A DNA stretch of 64,000 nucleotides, taken from assembly GCF_900103875.1 (NCBI RefSeq), contig NZ_LT629705.1, forward strand, positions 2,861,001 to 2,925,000, read 5' to 3'. Position 1 is the first letter of the stretch. Each line of letters starts with the position of its first letter. The notes beneath the pieces were generated by a model. That model saw only the letters and a list, made by a program, of their open reading frames with translations. It was not told the origin of the DNA and made no database searches. Both the position numbers and the translations under genes were made by a program. Below, one piece after another: positions 43,972 through 53,510 of this stretch. This DNA comes from Pseudomonas arsenicoxydans (GTDB lineage Bacteria > Pseudomonadota > Gammaproteobacteria > Pseudomonadales > Pseudomonadaceae).

Positions 43972-44301
43972 TCAATAGTCATCCCCGCGCTCGGTAACAT
44001 CTTTTTCCACCTTCGGCGCATTCGGATCACGCCCCTCTGGAAACTTGCCCTTCAGATTCCAGGCGAACGCAATGATTTCGGCAATCGTGCGGTACAGCTC
44101 CTCCGGGATGCTGTCCCCCAACTCCATCCGCGCCAGCAGCTTCACCAGCTCGGCGTTTTCATAGATCGGCACCTCGTAATCGCGGGCAATCTGAAGAATG
44201 GCTTCGGCCAGTTCTTCATCGCCCTTGGCCGTGAGGGTCGGGGCGTGGGTGCCGTCGTACTTGAGGGCGATGGCCTGGCGCGGGGTGTCTGTATTTCTCA
44301 T
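43972..44301 (-). CDS. Orphan FlhB C-terminal-domain protein (FhlB/FlhX-like)
   Basis: A 109-residue soluble protein that aligns by eye with the cytoplasmic domain of FlhB just after its cleavage site: RQAIALKYDGTHAPTLTAKG parallels the segment following NPTH in FlhB, and the ENAELVKLLARMELGDSIPEEL helix follows. It lacks the membrane part and the NPTH motif. Such proteins can replace the cleaved FlhB-CC part in some bacteria; function here is unproven. The start ATG 44301 overlaps the stop of the FliK-like gene (4 bp), so the pair is co-expressed. Confidence 0.85.
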   Translation of the reverse strand: MRNTDTPRQAIALKYDGTHAPTLTAKGDEELAEAILQIARDYEVPIYENAELVKLLARMELGDSIPEELYRTIAEIIAFAWNLKGKFPEGRDPNAPKVEKDVTERGDDY

Positions 44302-45872
44302 GCGGTTTCGTCGACCCAACGTTGTTCGAGGCGGGTTTGGGTGCCTTGTGGCGGTGCACCGAGGTGGCAGTCGAGATCGCCGACGTTCAGCCCGCAATCC
44401 AGCAGGCGCTGGCGCAACGCGGCCAGATTGCTTTCGATCAGGCTCGCGGTATATGGCCGTTCTGCCCAGAGCTGGCTGGACAGGCTGCCCTTGATCAACT
44501 GTGCCTGAATCTGCAATGGACCCAAGGGCTCCATGTCAAACGCCAGATCTACGCGCCACAGTTGCTGTTTCGGCTCGCGTTCGTCGCGGCGTTCGTGCGG
44601 TGGTTCCTTTTCGGGGGCTTCTTCGCGCTGGAACTTGACCTGCAGCGGCACGATGTCCTGCAGGTTGCGCATCGGAATTTCCAGCTGCCAGGTGCTGAGC
44701 AGTCGACCATCATCCGTCACGCCAGTCTGTTCCAGGCTCGACAGTTGATGGCTTTGCAGGCGCGAAACCGCCGCCGCTGCCAGGCGCAACAAATGCTCCA
44801 GATCGTTTTCACCGTCCTGGCTTTGCAGCAGGCGTTCGGGGAGCGGGAAACTGCTCGGTTGTGGTTTGGCGCTGACCTGGCCGAGCATGCCGAGGGCGCT
44901 GCGCACGAAGCTTGGCATGGTCTGGACCAGCGTATTGGCGGCGATGATCGCGTTGAGAGTGGTATTGGCCGGCAGCCCTGGCGTCAGTTGTGCGATCAGC
45001 TTGAGCAGGTCACCTTTCATGTCTGGCGCCAGCGTCGGGTTCTGCCCGGTGAGCAATTTCGCTTCAAGGAACAGACCGCTATTGGCCAGCGCTTGAGCGA
45101 GGCCTTTGGGGGTACTGAGTTGTTGAACGTCCGGCAAACCGGCCAGCAGTTTTTCCACGGCGCTGCGCAGGTCGCTGGACGTCTGGTCCGACGGTGTAAG
45201 GTTTTGCAATGCGTTGATCAATCCATCCAGTGACCCTTGGCGGCTCTGCTGACTGACCAATTGCTGGGTGACCGCCAGTTGCTCTTGACGGTTGCTCAAC
45301 GGTACGAATTTCAGTGTTTGCGTGTCTTGCACCAAGGCGCTCAACAGTGTGCCGATGCGCAAAGGGGTCGGGCTATCGATGCTCAGCGTGCTGCCACTCA
45401 ATGCGGTGTTGAGCAGGCTCACCATCGAGCGAAACACCTTGGGCTGGCCCGGCACTTGCGGCAGCACTTGCGAGGTCAGCACTTTGCCTTGCAGCAAGGT
45501 GCCGACCGGCAGTTGCGCCGTGTCGATGCGGGTGAGGGTGGCGACGCTGGACGCAATGGCCTGTTGTACGGTAATCGCCAGGTTGCTCGCCGACGGTTGG
45601 GTAATCGCCAGGCTGGTGCCTTGGGGCAGCGGTTGGGTGCTGGTTGCCTGAACCGTGGTCTGGCGGCCACTGTCGAGGGTGACTTTGAGCAACAATTGAA
45701 AGCTCTGATCCGCCTGCTTGAGCGACAGCACTTCGGCCTGGGCCGTCTGGCCAGCGCTGATCAGGCCCTCCATCGGCTGCAACAGCTTGAGCAGGTCGCC
45801 ACTCGCTACCAAGGGCCGCGACGTCGCGGGCGTGGTTTGCGGTAGCGGGAGGATGTTCATTTCGCCTGTCAT
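44298..45872 (-). CDS. Second FliK-like hook-length control family protein
   Basis: A 524-residue protein with a Gln/Thr/Leu-rich N-terminal region (GLISAGQTAQAEVLSLKQ, VLTSQVLPQVPGQPKVF) and a FliK-type C-terminal domain (FDMEPLGPLQIQAQLIKGSL, SLIESNLAALRQRLLDCGLN). It is not the main fliK (22341) but its paralogue, coupled to an FlhB-CC-like gene. The pairing suggests a secretion-switch module. ATG 45872 or ATG 45860 (MNILPLPQ) may be the start; neither has a strong ribosome site. Confidence 0.8.
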   Translation of the reverse strand: MTGEMNILPLPQTTPATSRPLVASGDLLKLLQPMEGLISAGQTAQAEVLSLKQADQSFQLLLKVTLDSGRQTTVQATSTQPLPQGTSLAITQPSASNLAITVQQAIASSVATLTRIDTAQLPVGTLLQGKVLTSQVLPQVPGQPKVFRSMVSLLNTALSGSTLSIDSPTPLRIGTLLSALVQDTQTLKFVPLSNRQEQLAVTQQLVSQQSRQGSLDGLINALQNLTPSDQTSSDLRSAVEKLLAGLPDVQQLSTPKGLAQALANSGLFLEAKLLTGQNPTLAPDMKGDLLKLIAQLTPGLPANTTLNAIIAANTLVQTMPSFVRSALGMLGQVSAKPQPSSFPLPERLLQSQDGENDLEHLLRLAAAAVSRLQSHQLSSLEQTGVTDDGRLLSTWQLEIPMRNLQDIVPLQVKFQREEAPEKEPPHERRDEREPKQQLWRVDLAFDMEPLGPLQIQAQLIKGSLSSQLWAERPYTASLIESNLAALRQRLLDCGLNVGDLDCHLGAPPQGTQTRLEQRWVDETA

Positions 45873-45917
45873 ACGCGGTCACAACCTGAGGAAAATGCAC
45901 TCTTTAGAGTAGGGCAT

Positions 45918-45932
45918 GGCATGTATAATGCC
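45918..45932 (+). promoter_or_regulatory. Possible promoter of the ccm operon
   Basis: A consensus -10 box TATAAT (45924-45929) is embedded in the inverted repeat GGCAT-GTATA-ATGCC (45918-45932). A weak -35 (TTTAGA near 45903) lies 15 bp upstream. It is in the divergent 197-bp gap between the FliK-like gene and ccmA, so it could serve ccmA; experimental support is needed. Confidence 0.4.
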
Positions 45933-46069
45933 GCCCGTCTTTCGGGGAGTGGCGAAAACATTGCAATTGTTTGACACAGCTCTCTAGAACAGGCCGCCAA
46001 TGCATCTATGCTGCATCTCTTTAGCGGCCGCTGTGCCGCCGACTTGAACCGCAAAAGGCCCGTGATCTC

Positions 46070-46705
46070 TTGACCAGTCCAGTCCTGCAAACCGTTGCCC
46101 TCGCTTGTGAGCGAGACCTTCGGCTGCTCTTCGAAAATCTCGATTTGAGACTGGCCAGTGGCGAAATGGTACAAATCAGCGGTCCCAACGGCAGTGGCAA
46201 AACCAGCCTCTTGCGCTTGCTGTCCGGCTTGATGCAGCCGACCGCCGGTCAGGTCCTGCTCAATGGCCAGCCGCTGAACGATCAGCGTCTTGAGCTGGCG
46301 CGCAACCTGCTGTGGATCGGCCATGCCGCCGGGATCAAGGATCTGCTGACGCCGGAAGAGAACCTGAGCTGGCTTTGCGCCTTGCATCAACCCGCGTCTC
46401 ATGACGCGATCTGGCAGGCGCTGGGAGCTGTCGGCCTGCGCGGTTTCGAGGATGTGCCCTGCCACACGCTGTCCGCCGGGCAGCAACGCCGCGTGGCGCT
46501 GGCGCGTCTGTACCTGGACAGCCCGCCGCTGTGGATCCTCGATGAACCGTTTACCGCGCTCGACAAACAAGGCGTGGCGCAGCTTGAGGAACACCTGGCC
46601 ATCCACTGTGAGCGTGGCGGCATGGTAGTGCTGACCACTCACCATACGCTGAGCCGGATGCCGGCCACTTATCGCGACATTGATTTGGGGAAATGGGCCG
46701 TATGA
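46070..46705 (+). CDS. ccmA: Cytochrome c biogenesis ATPase CcmA
   Basis: CcmA (211 residues) is the ATPase of the CcmABCD complex that releases haem-charged CcmE. Walker [17 protein letters not shown], signature [15 protein letters not shown] and Walker [14 protein letters not shown] are intact. TTG 46070 is the longest sensible start, beginning [18 protein letters not shown], the family N-terminus. The stop overlaps the ccmB ATG by 4 bp (ATGA). Confidence 0.95.
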   Translation: MTSPVLQTVALACERDLRLLFENLDLRLASGEMVQISGPNGSGKTSLLRLLSGLMQPTAGQVLLNGQPLNDQRLELARNLLWIGHAAGIKDLLTPEENLSWLCALHQPASHDAIWQALGAVGLRGFEDVPCHTLSAGQQRRVALARLYLDSPPLWILDEPFTALDKQGVAQLEEHLAIHCERGGMVVLTTHHTLSRMPATYRDIDLGKWAV

Positions 46706-47370
46706 GTGTTTTCGGCCTGTTGGTCGCCCGTGAGGCCCGTCTGCTGTTTCGCCGTCCGGCGGAGCTGGCCAATCCGCTAGTATTCTTTGCGATCGTGGTG
46801 TCGCTGTTCCCGCTGGCCGTCGGACCTGAGTCTCAATTGTTGCAAACCTTGTCTCCGGGGCTGGTCTGGGTGGCGGCCCTTTTATCGGTCTTGCTCTCGC
46901 TGGACGGGCTTTTCCGCAGTGATTTCGAGGACGGTTCCCTGGAACAGTGGGTCCTTTCGTCGCACCCCCTGCCTCTTCTGGTTTTGGCCAAGGTACTGGC
47001 ACACTGGGCCTTCTCTGGCCTGGCACTGGTTTTGCTCGCTCCACTGCTGGCGTTGATGCTCGGTTTGCCAACCGCTTGTCTGCCGGTGTTGCTGCTTTCC
47101 TTATTGCTCGGTACACCGGTGCTGAGCCTGCTCGGTGCGGTGGGCGCAGCCCTGACGGTAGGATTGAAGCGCGGCGGCCTATTGCTGGCCCTGCTGATTC
47201 TGCCGCTGTACATCCCGGTGTTGATTCTCGGCAGTGGCGCCTTGCAGGCAGCCTTGCAGGGCATGCCGGCGACCGGTTATCTCTTGTGGCTTGGTAGCCT
47301 GACCGCCCTGGCGATAACCCTGACACCTTTTGCAATAGCTGCTGGCCTGAAGATCAGCGTCGGCGAATAA
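46702..47370 (+). CDS. ccmB: Haem exporter membrane protein CcmB
   Basis: CcmB (222 residues) is a six-helix membrane partner of CcmA. It begins [21 protein letters not shown], the family N-terminus, and has hydrophobic segments across its length, including [22 protein letters not shown] 46702 overlaps the ccmA stop; an upstream in-frame ATG (46693) is inside ccmA. Confidence 0.95.
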   Translation: MSVFGLLVAREARLLFRRPAELANPLVFFAIVVSLFPLAVGPESQLLQTLSPGLVWVAALLSVLLSLDGLFRSDFEDGSLEQWVLSSHPLPLLVLAKVLAHWAFSGLALVLLAPLLALMLGLPTACLPVLLLSLLLGTPVLSLLGAVGAALTVGLKRGGLLLALLILPLYIPVLILGSGALQAALQGMPATGYLLWLGSLTALAITLTPFAIAAGLKISVGE

Positions 47371-47448
47371 TGAGGTCTGGTCAAAATTTGATCAGTAAAG
47401 ACCCTGGGCTGCTTGTAACAACGAGCGGCCACCGTGATGGAAACAGTA

Positions 47449-48204
47449 ATGAACTGGACCTGGTTTCATAAGCTCGGCTCGCCCAAATGGTTTTACGGCA
47501 TCAGTGGCAAACTGCTGCCGTGGCTGAGCATCGCCGCGTTGCTGCTGATTGGCGTCGGAGTCGTCTGGGGCCTGGCCTTCGCGCCGCCGGATTACCAGCA
47601 AGGCAACAGCTTCCGCATCATCTATATCCATGTTCCGGCCGCCATGCTGGCCCAGTCCTGCTATGTCATGCTGGCCGTGTGCGGCGTGGTCGGGCTGGTG
47701 TGGAAGATGAAACTGGCCGATGTCGCCTTGCAATGCGCGGCGCCCATCGGTGCCTGGATGACCGCGGTGGCGCTGGTCACCGGCGCGATCTGGGGCAAAC
47801 CGACCTGGGGTTCGTGGTGGGTCTGGGACGCGCGACTAACGTCCATGCTTATTCTGCTGTTTCTGTACTTCGGTCTCATTGCGCTGGGCAACGCCATCAG
47901 CAATCGTGACAGCGCCGCCAAGGCGTGCGCGGTATTGGCGATTGTCGGCGTGATCAACATCCCGATCATCAAGTACTCGGTGGAGTGGTGGAATACCCTG
48001 CACCAGGGCGCGACCTTTACCCTCACCGAAAAACCGGCCATGCCCGCCGAGATGTGGCTGCCGTTGCTGCTGACGGTGCTGGGTTTCTACTGTTTCTTCG
48101 GCGCGGTCTTGCTGCTGCGCATGCGCCTTGAAGTGCTCAAGCGCGAAGCCCGGGCGAGCTGGGTAAAGGCTGAAGTGCAGAACAGTCTGGAGGCCGTTCG
48201 ATGA
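47449..48204 (+). CDS. ccmC: Haem-handling protein CcmC
   Basis: CcmC (251 residues) loads haem onto CcmE. Six transmembrane helices surround the tryptophan-rich WWD motif [15 protein letters not shown]; conserved periplasmic histidines are present ([11 protein letters not shown] and WWNTLHQG). ATG 47449 ([12 protein letters not shown]) follows GATGGAAA; the in-frame GTG 47434 and ATG 47437 are alternatives. The gap from ccmB is 78 bp. ccmD overlaps the stop. Confidence 0.95.
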   Translation: MNWTWFHKLGSPKWFYGISGKLLPWLSIAALLLIGVGVVWGLAFAPPDYQQGNSFRIIYIHVPAAMLAQSCYVMLAVCGVVGLVWKMKLADVALQCAAPIGAWMTAVALVTGAIWGKPTWGSWWVWDARLTSMLILLFLYFGLIALGNAISNRDSAAKACAVLAIVGVINIPIIKYSVEWWNTLHQGATFTLTEKPAMPAEMWLPLLLTVLGFYCFFGAVLLLRMRLEVLKREARASWVKAEVQNSLEAVR

Positions 48205-48377
48205 GTTTTGCTTCATTCGGCGATTTTCTCGCCATGGGCCATCATGCCCTGTATGTCTGGTCAGCCTACGGCATCTGCCTGGCGGTGCTGGTCCTCAACG
48301 TGGCGGCGCCGATCCTGGCCCGCAAGCGTTATCTGCAACAAGAGGCGCGTCGTTTGCGCCGGGAGAACGGCAAGTGA
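48201..48377 (+). CDS. ccmD: Haem exporter protein CcmD
   Basis: A 58-residue protein with a single transmembrane helix (about 20-40, [18 protein letters not shown]) followed by a basic tail ([19 protein letters not shown]). CcmD stabilises the CcmABC-CcmE complex. ATG 48201 overlaps the ccmC stop and the stop overlaps the GTG of ccmE, so coupling is tight on both sides. Confidence 0.93.
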   Translation: MSFASFGDFLAMGHHALYVWSAYGICLAVLVLNVAAPILARKRYLQQEARRLRRENGK

Positions 48378-48829
48378 ATCCGCTGCGCAAAAAGCGTCTT
48401 ATCATCATTCTCGCGATCCTGGTCGGTGTCGGCGCTGCGGTCGGCCTGGCCCTGAGCGCCCTGCAGCAGAACATCAATCTGTTTTACACCCCGACCCAGA
48501 TCGCCAACGGCGAAGCCCCGCAAGACACGCGCATCCGTGCAGGCGGCATGGTCGAGAAGGGCTCGCTGCAACGTTCCGGCGACTCGCTGGACGTCAAATT
48601 CATCGTCACCGACTTCAACAAATCCGTGACCATCAGCTATCGCGGCATCCTGCCGGACCTGTTCCGCGAAGGGCAGGGTATCGTGGCCCTCGGCAAGCTC
48701 AACGCTGACGGCGTGGTAGTCGCTGATGAGGTGCTGGCCAAGCACGACGAGAAGTACATGCCGCCCGAAGTGACCAAAGCGTTGAAAGACAGCGGTCAGT
48801 CGGCGCCGACACCTGCGAAAGAGGGTTAA
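48374..48829 (+). CDS. ccmE: Periplasmic haem chaperone CcmE
   Basis: CcmE (151 residues) carries haem covalently to CcmF. One N-terminal membrane anchor (about 7-27, [20 protein letters not shown] region) precedes a periplasmic OB-fold; the haem-binding His is in [17 protein letters not shown] 48374 overlaps ccmD by 4 bp. Confidence 0.96.
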   Translation: MNPLRKKRLIIILAILVGVGAAVGLALSALQQNINLFYTPTQIANGEAPQDTRIRAGGMVEKGSLQRSGDSLDVKFIVTDFNKSVTISYRGILPDLFREGQGIVALGKLNADGVVVADEVLAKHDEKYMPPEVTKALKDSGQSAPTPAKEG

Positions 48830-48832
48830 TTG

Positions 48833-50821
48833 ATGACTTCCGCACTCTTTATCCCTGAACTGGGCCAGTTGGCCATGATCCTGGCGCTGTGTTTCGCGCT
48901 GGTTCAAGCCGTCGTGCCGTTGCTCGGCGCCTGGCGCGGTGACCGTTTGTGGATGAGCCTGGCGCAGCCTGCTGCCTGGGGGCAATTCACCTTTCTGGTG
49001 TTCGCCTTCGGTTGCCTGACCTACGCCTTCATGACCGACGATTTCTCCGTCGCCTATGTCGCCAGCAACTCCAACAGTGCCTTGCCTTGGTATTACAAGT
49101 TCAGCGCGGTGTGGGGCGCTCACGAAGGTTCGTTGTTGCTCTGGGCCTTGATCCTCGGCGGCTGGACCTTCGCGGTGTCGGTGTTCTCCCGGCAATTGCC
49201 GCAAGTGATGCTGGCCCGGGTGCTGGCGGTGATGGGCATGATCAGCACCGGTTTCCTGCTGTTCCTGATCCTCACTTCCAACCCGTTCGCACGGATCCTG
49301 CCGCAGATTCCGGCGGACGGTCGCGACCTCAACCCATTGCTGCAAGACATCGGCCTGATCGTTCACCCGCCGATGCTCTACATGGGCTACGTCGGTTTCT
49401 CCGTAGCCTTCGCGTTCGCCATCGCCGCGTTGCTCGGCGGTCGTCTGGACGCGGCGTGGGCACGCTGGTCCCGTCCGTGGACCATCGTCGCGTGGGCCTT
49501 CCTAGGCATCGGCATCACCCTCGGTTCGTGGTGGGCCTATTACGAACTCGGCTGGGGCGGCTGGTGGTTCTGGGACCCGGTGGAAAACGCCTCCTTTATG
49601 CCTTGGCTGGTGGGCACCGCGTTGATTCACTCCCTGGCGGTCACGGAAAAGCGTGGCGTGTTCAAGAGCTGGACGGTGTTGCTGGCCATTGCCGCCTTTT
49701 CGCTGAGCTTGCTCGGTACGTTCCTGGTGCGTTCCGGCGTGCTGACCTCGGTTCACGCGTTTGCCTCCGACCCTGAGCGTGGCGTGTTCATCCTGATCTT
49801 CCTGCTGTTTGTGGTCGGTGGTTCGTTGACCCTGTTCGCCCTGCGCGCTCCGGTGGTCAAGAGCCATGTGGGCTTCAATCTCTGGTCCCGGGAAACCCTG
49901 CTGCTGGGCAACAACCTGGTGCTGGTGGTGGCGGCGTCGATGATCCTGCTCGGCACCTTGTATCCGCTGATTCTCGATGCAATGACCGGCGCCAAGCTGT
50001 CGGTCGGTCCGCCGTACTTCAACGCGCTGTTCGTGCCGTTGATGGCGCTGCTGATGGTGGTGATGGCGATCGGCATGCTGGTGCGCTGGAAAGACACCCC
50101 GGTCAAATGGCTGATGAGCATGCTGACCCCGGTGTTGCTCGGCAGCGCCGCGTTGGCGGTGGTGGCCGGTGTCGCTTATGGCGATTTCAACTGGGCGGTG
50201 ATTGCGACGTTCATGCTCGCAGCCTGGGTATTGCTGGCCGGTGTGCGCGACATCCTCGACAAGACTCGCCACAAAGGCCTGATCAAAGGCCTGCCGACCC
50301 TGACCCGCAGTTATTGGGGCATGCAAATCGCGCACTTGGGCATCGCCGTCTGCGCCCTCGGCGTCGTGCTGTCGAGCCAGAACAGTGCCGAGCGCGACTT
50401 GCGCCTGGCGCCGGGCGAGTCGATGGACCTGGCCGGTTATCACTTTGTGTTCGAAGGCGCCAAGCACTTCGAAGGCCCCAACTTCACCTCCGACAAAGGC
50501 ACCATCCGGGTGATCAAGGGCGGCAAGGAAGTCAGCGTGCTGCACCCGGAAAAACGCCTCTACACCGTGCAGAACTCGGTGATGACCGAAGCCGGGATCG
50601 ACGCCGGTTTCACCCGTGACCTCTACGTTGCACTGGGCGAACCGCTGGGCGATGGCGCCTGGGCGGTGCGCGTTCACGTCAAACCGTTCGTACGCTGGAT
50701 CTGGTTCGGTGGCCTGCTCACAGGTTTCGGCGGGTTGCTGGCGGCGCTGGACCGGCGTTATCGGGTCAAGGTGAAAAGCCGCGTGCGTGAAGCGCTTGGC
50801 ATGACTGGAGCCACTGCATGA
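48833..50821 (+). CDS. ccmF: Haem lyase CcmF
   Basis: CcmF (662 residues) attaches haem to apocytochrome c with CcmH and CcmI. It is a large polytopic protein, about 14-15 helices, with the WWD haem motif GGWWFWDPVENASFMPWL and conserved His in VHPPMLYMGY and GTALIHSLAV. ATG 48833 has GAGGG 7 bp upstream; an overlapping TTG at 48830 is also possible. It overlaps ccmG by 4 bp. Confidence 0.97.
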   Translation: MTSALFIPELGQLAMILALCFALVQAVVPLLGAWRGDRLWMSLAQPAAWGQFTFLVFAFGCLTYAFMTDDFSVAYVASNSNSALPWYYKFSAVWGAHEGSLLLWALILGGWTFAVSVFSRQLPQVMLARVLAVMGMISTGFLLFLILTSNPFARILPQIPADGRDLNPLLQDIGLIVHPPMLYMGYVGFSVAFAFAIAALLGGRLDAAWARWSRPWTIVAWAFLGIGITLGSWWAYYELGWGGWWFWDPVENASFMPWLVGTALIHSLAVTEKRGVFKSWTVLLAIAAFSLSLLGTFLVRSGVLTSVHAFASDPERGVFILIFLLFVVGGSLTLFALRAPVVKSHVGFNLWSRETLLLGNNLVLVVAASMILLGTLYPLILDAMTGAKLSVGPPYFNALFVPLMALLMVVMAIGMLVRWKDTPVKWLMSMLTPVLLGSAALAVVAGVAYGDFNWAVIATFMLAAWVLLAGVRDILDKTRHKGLIKGLPTLTRSYWGMQIAHLGIAVCALGVVLSSQNSAERDLRLAPGESMDLAGYHFVFEGAKHFEGPNFTSDKGTIRVIKGGKEVSVLHPEKRLYTVQNSVMTEAGIDAGFTRDLYVALGEPLGDGAWAVRVHVKPFVRWIWFGGLLTGFGGLLAALDRRYRVKVKSRVREALGMTGATA

Positions 50822-51354
50822 GACGTTGGTTGATGCTGTTGCCACTGGCGATTTTTCTGGTGGTGGCTGTTTTCCTTTATCGCGGGCTCTATCTGGACCC
50901 GGCCGAGTTGCCCTCGGCAATGATCGGCAAGCCGTTCCCTGAGTTCTCCCTGCCAGCGGTGCAGGGCGAGAAGACCCTGACCAAGGCCGATATTCTCGGC
51001 AAACCGGCCTTGGTCAACGTCTGGGGCACCTGGTGCATTTCCTGCCGGGTCGAGCACCCGGTGCTGAACAAACTGGCCGAGAAGGGCGTGGTGATTTATG
51101 GGATCAACTACAAGGACGTCAACGCCGACGCCTTGAAGTGGCTGACCGAATTCCACAACCCGTATCAGTTGGACATTCGTGACGACGCCGGCTCCCTCGG
51201 GCTGAACCTTGGCGTGTACGGCGCTCCGGAAACTTTCTTCATCGACGCCAAAGGCATCATCCGCGACAAGTTTGTCGGGGTGATCGACGAGCAGGTCTGG
51301 CGCGAAAAACTGGCGGCCAAGTATCAGGCACTGGTCGACGAGGCCAAGCCATGA
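50818..51354 (+). CDS. dsbE: Thiol:disulfide interchange protein DsbE (CcmG)
   Basis: A 178-residue membrane-anchored thioredoxin-like protein that keeps the CxxCH motif of apocytochromes reduced. N-terminal membrane anchor (about 2-22, RRWLMLLPLAIFLVVAVFLY) and catalytic WCISC in NVWGTWCISCRVEHPVL, with the acidic GVYGAPETFFID loop. It overlaps both neighbours (ATGA). Confidence 0.96.
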   Translation: MRRWLMLLPLAIFLVVAVFLYRGLYLDPAELPSAMIGKPFPEFSLPAVQGEKTLTKADILGKPALVNVWGTWCISCRVEHPVLNKLAEKGVVIYGINYKDVNADALKWLTEFHNPYQLDIRDDAGSLGLNLGVYGAPETFFIDAKGIIRDKFVGVIDEQVWREKLAAKYQALVDEAKP

Positions 51355-51821
51355 AGCGCTGGATCGCCGCAGCCGTATTGGGCTTGAGCATGGCTGGCGT
51401 CGCCCACGCGGCCATCGACACCTACGAGTTCGCCAAAGAAGCGGATCGCGAGCGTTTTCGCGAACTGACCAAAGAACTGCGTTGCCCCAAGTGCCAGAAT
51501 CAGGACATCGCCGATTCCAACGCACCGATCGCCGCCGACCTGCGCAAAGAGATTTTCCGCATGTTGGGCGAGGGCAAGGACAATCAGCAGATCATTGATT
51601 TCATGGTCGATCGCTACGGTGATTTCGTCCGCTACAAACCCGCTCTGAACGCCAAGACAGCCTTGCTCTGGTTCGGCCCGGCCGGCCTGCTGCTAGGCGG
51701 TTTCGTGATCATCGCCGTGATCGTCCGCCGTCGTCGCGTGCAACGCGCTGACACCAAGGATGAGCTCTCTGCCGAGGAGCGTGAGCGCCTCGACCACCTG
51801 TTGGATAAAAACCAAGAATGA
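51351..51821 (+). CDS. ccmH: Cytochrome c maturation protein CcmH (CcmL)
   Basis: CcmH (156 residues) is the membrane-anchored oxidoreductase of the haem-ligation module. Signal peptide [20 protein letters not shown], the [17 protein letters not shown] motif with the redox cysteines, and a C-terminal membrane helix (about 103-123). It overlaps ccmI by 4 bp. Confidence 0.95.
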   Translation: MKRWIAAAVLGLSMAGVAHAAIDTYEFAKEADRERFRELTKELRCPKCQNQDIADSNAPIAADLRKEIFRMLGEGKDNQQIIDFMVDRYGDFVRYKPALNAKTALLWFGPAGLLLGGFVIIAVIVRRRRVQRADTKDELSAEERERLDHLLDKNQE

Positions 51822-53020
51822 TTGATTTCTGGCTCGCTGCAGGTCTGCTACTTCTGGTTGCCCTGAGTTTTCTGTTGATCCCCGTTCTGCGTGGCCGTCG
51901 CGCCCAGCTTGAAGAGGATCGTACTGCCCTGAACGTTGCGCTGTATCAAGAGCGTGTGGCTGAGTTGCAGACTCAGCAGGAAGAGGGCGTTCTGGACGCC
52001 GGGCAGATGGACACCGGGCGCGCTGAAGCCGCCCGTGAGTTGCTCGCCGACACTGAAGGCGTCGAGGCACCGCGGGTGTCGCGTCTGGGCAAGCCATTGC
52101 CTTTGCTGGCGGCGATTCTGGTGCCGGTCCTGGGCCTTGGTCTGTACCTGCATTTTGGTGCCAGCGACAAGGTCGAACTGACTCGCGAATTCGCCCAGGC
52201 GCCGCAGTCGATGGAAGAGATGACCCGGCGTCTGGAACGCGCGGTCGCGGCTCAGCCGGACTCGGCCGAAGGCTTGTACTTCCTCGGTCGCACTTACATG
52301 GCTCAGGACCGTCCGGGTGATGCTGCCAAGATCTTCGAGCGCACGGTGAACCTGGCCGGTCGTCAGCCGGAACTGCTCGGTCAATGGGCGCAAGCCCAGT
52401 ATTTCGCCGATGGTAAAAAATGGTCGGACAAGGTTCAGGCATTGACCGACGAAGCGCTCAAAGCCGATCCGAAAGAGGTCACCAGCCTTGGCCTGCTCGG
52501 AATCGATGCGTTTGAAAGCCAGCGTTATCAGGACGCCATCGACTACTGGAATCGTCTGCTGGCGCAGCTGCCACCTGAGGACAATTCCCGTGCCGCGCTG
52601 CAAGGCGGCATCGCCCGGGCCACCGAGAAGCTCGAAGCCGGCGGCGGAAAAGTCGCCCAGGCGCCAGCGGCCAAGGCAGCTGCGCTGCTGAAAGTCACCG
52701 TCGATCTGGCGCCAGAACTGAAGGCCAAGGTCCAGCCCGGCGACAGCGTGTTCATTTTCGCCCGCGCCACTTCAGGGCCACCGGCGCCACTGGCCGCCAA
52801 ACGCCTGACCGTGGCCGACTTGCCGGCAACCGTCGAACTGGGCGATGCCGACGCAATGATGCCGCAGTTGAAACTGTCGAACTTCCCTGAAGTCCAACTG
52901 GTTGCGCGCATTTCCCGCGCCGGCCAACCGACTGCCGGTGAATGGATCGGTCGTAGCCAGCCCCTGGCCAGCAGCACCACCGCGCCGCAAAAACTGACCA
53001 TCGACAGCCCGGATAAATAG
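51818..53020 (+). CDS. ccmI: Cytochrome c maturation protein CcmI
   Basis: CcmI (400 residues) is the apocytochrome c chaperone. Two membrane helices (about 2-20 and 90-110) flank a coiled-coil loop ([20 protein letters not shown]), followed by periplasmic TPR repeats (about 150-270) and a C-terminal domain. It ends the ccm operon before the lipoprotein gene. Confidence 0.94.
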   Translation: MIDFWLAAGLLLLVALSFLLIPVLRGRRAQLEEDRTALNVALYQERVAELQTQQEEGVLDAGQMDTGRAEAARELLADTEGVEAPRVSRLGKPLPLLAAILVPVLGLGLYLHFGASDKVELTREFAQAPQSMEEMTRRLERAVAAQPDSAEGLYFLGRTYMAQDRPGDAAKIFERTVNLAGRQPELLGQWAQAQYFADGKKWSDKVQALTDEALKADPKEVTSLGLLGIDAFESQRYQDAIDYWNRLLAQLPPEDNSRAALQGGIARATEKLEAGGGKVAQAPAAKAAALLKVTVDLAPELKAKVQPGDSVFIFARATSGPPAPLAAKRLTVADLPATVELGDADAMMPQLKLSNFPEVQLVARISRAGQPTAGEWIGRSQPLASSTTAPQKLTIDSPDK

Positions 53021-53051
53021 CCGTCCGGGACAATTAACAGGAAGCACCGCC

Positions 53052-53456
53052 ATGACCGCCATCGCTCGTATCACCCTGCTCAGTCTGGTCCTGGGGCTGA
53101 GCGCCTGTGCGGTCCAACGGCCCGAGCCGACGCGGCTGCCGCCGATCCCGCCCTCGCAGCCCGGTACCAAACCGGCGCCATCGACGGTACCAGGCAAATC
53201 GACCACCCCGAGCAAACCGGCCAAACCACTGCCACGCACCTCCGCCAGCTTCGCGCCGCCTCCGGGCGGCAACAGCCACTGGGATGCCAAGATGGGTGTG
53301 TACGTGCTCGACGATCAACCCAACACCTTCTACCGCCAGCGCACCTACTACCGCTGGAACAACGGCTGGAGTCGCTCGGTCAGCCCGGACGGGCCATGGG
53401 AAGAAACAGACATCCATGGCGTACCGGGTGGGTTGGGCAGACAATTCGGGCAATAA
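53052..53456 (+). CDS. Small Pro-rich lipoprotein of unknown function
   Basis: A 134-residue protein with a lipoprotein signal (LLSLVLGLSAC; Cys19 is the lipidation site). The mature N-terminus is Pro/Thr/Ser/Lys-rich (about 20-80) and the C-terminus has a short aromatic domain (YYRWNNGWSRSVSPDGPWE). It follows ccmI by 31 bp and may share its transcript. Function is not known to me. Confidence 0.75.
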   Translation: MTAIARITLLSLVLGLSACAVQRPEPTRLPPIPPSQPGTKPAPSTVPGKSTTPSKPAKPLPRTSASFAPPPGGNSHWDAKMGVYVLDDQPNTFYRQRTYYRWNNGWSRSVSPDGPWEETDIHGVPGGLGRQFGQ

Positions 53457-53459
53457 ATG

Positions 53460-53488
53460 AAAACGGCGATCTCAGGATCGCCGTTTTG
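53460..53488. terminator. Bidirectional terminator after the lipoprotein gene
   Basis: AAAACGGCGATC (53460-53471) pairs with GATCGCCGTTTT (53476-53487) over a TCAG loop. A and T tracts on both sides suit the convergent lipoprotein and PIN genes. Confidence 0.88.
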
Positions 53489-53510
53489 CTGTTTGGAGTC
53501 TGAGAAAGAT

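Noticed and set aside
49502..50920. Long minus-strand frame opposite ccmF
   Set aside because: ccmF is clear; the antisense product is low-complexity His/Gln/Arg.
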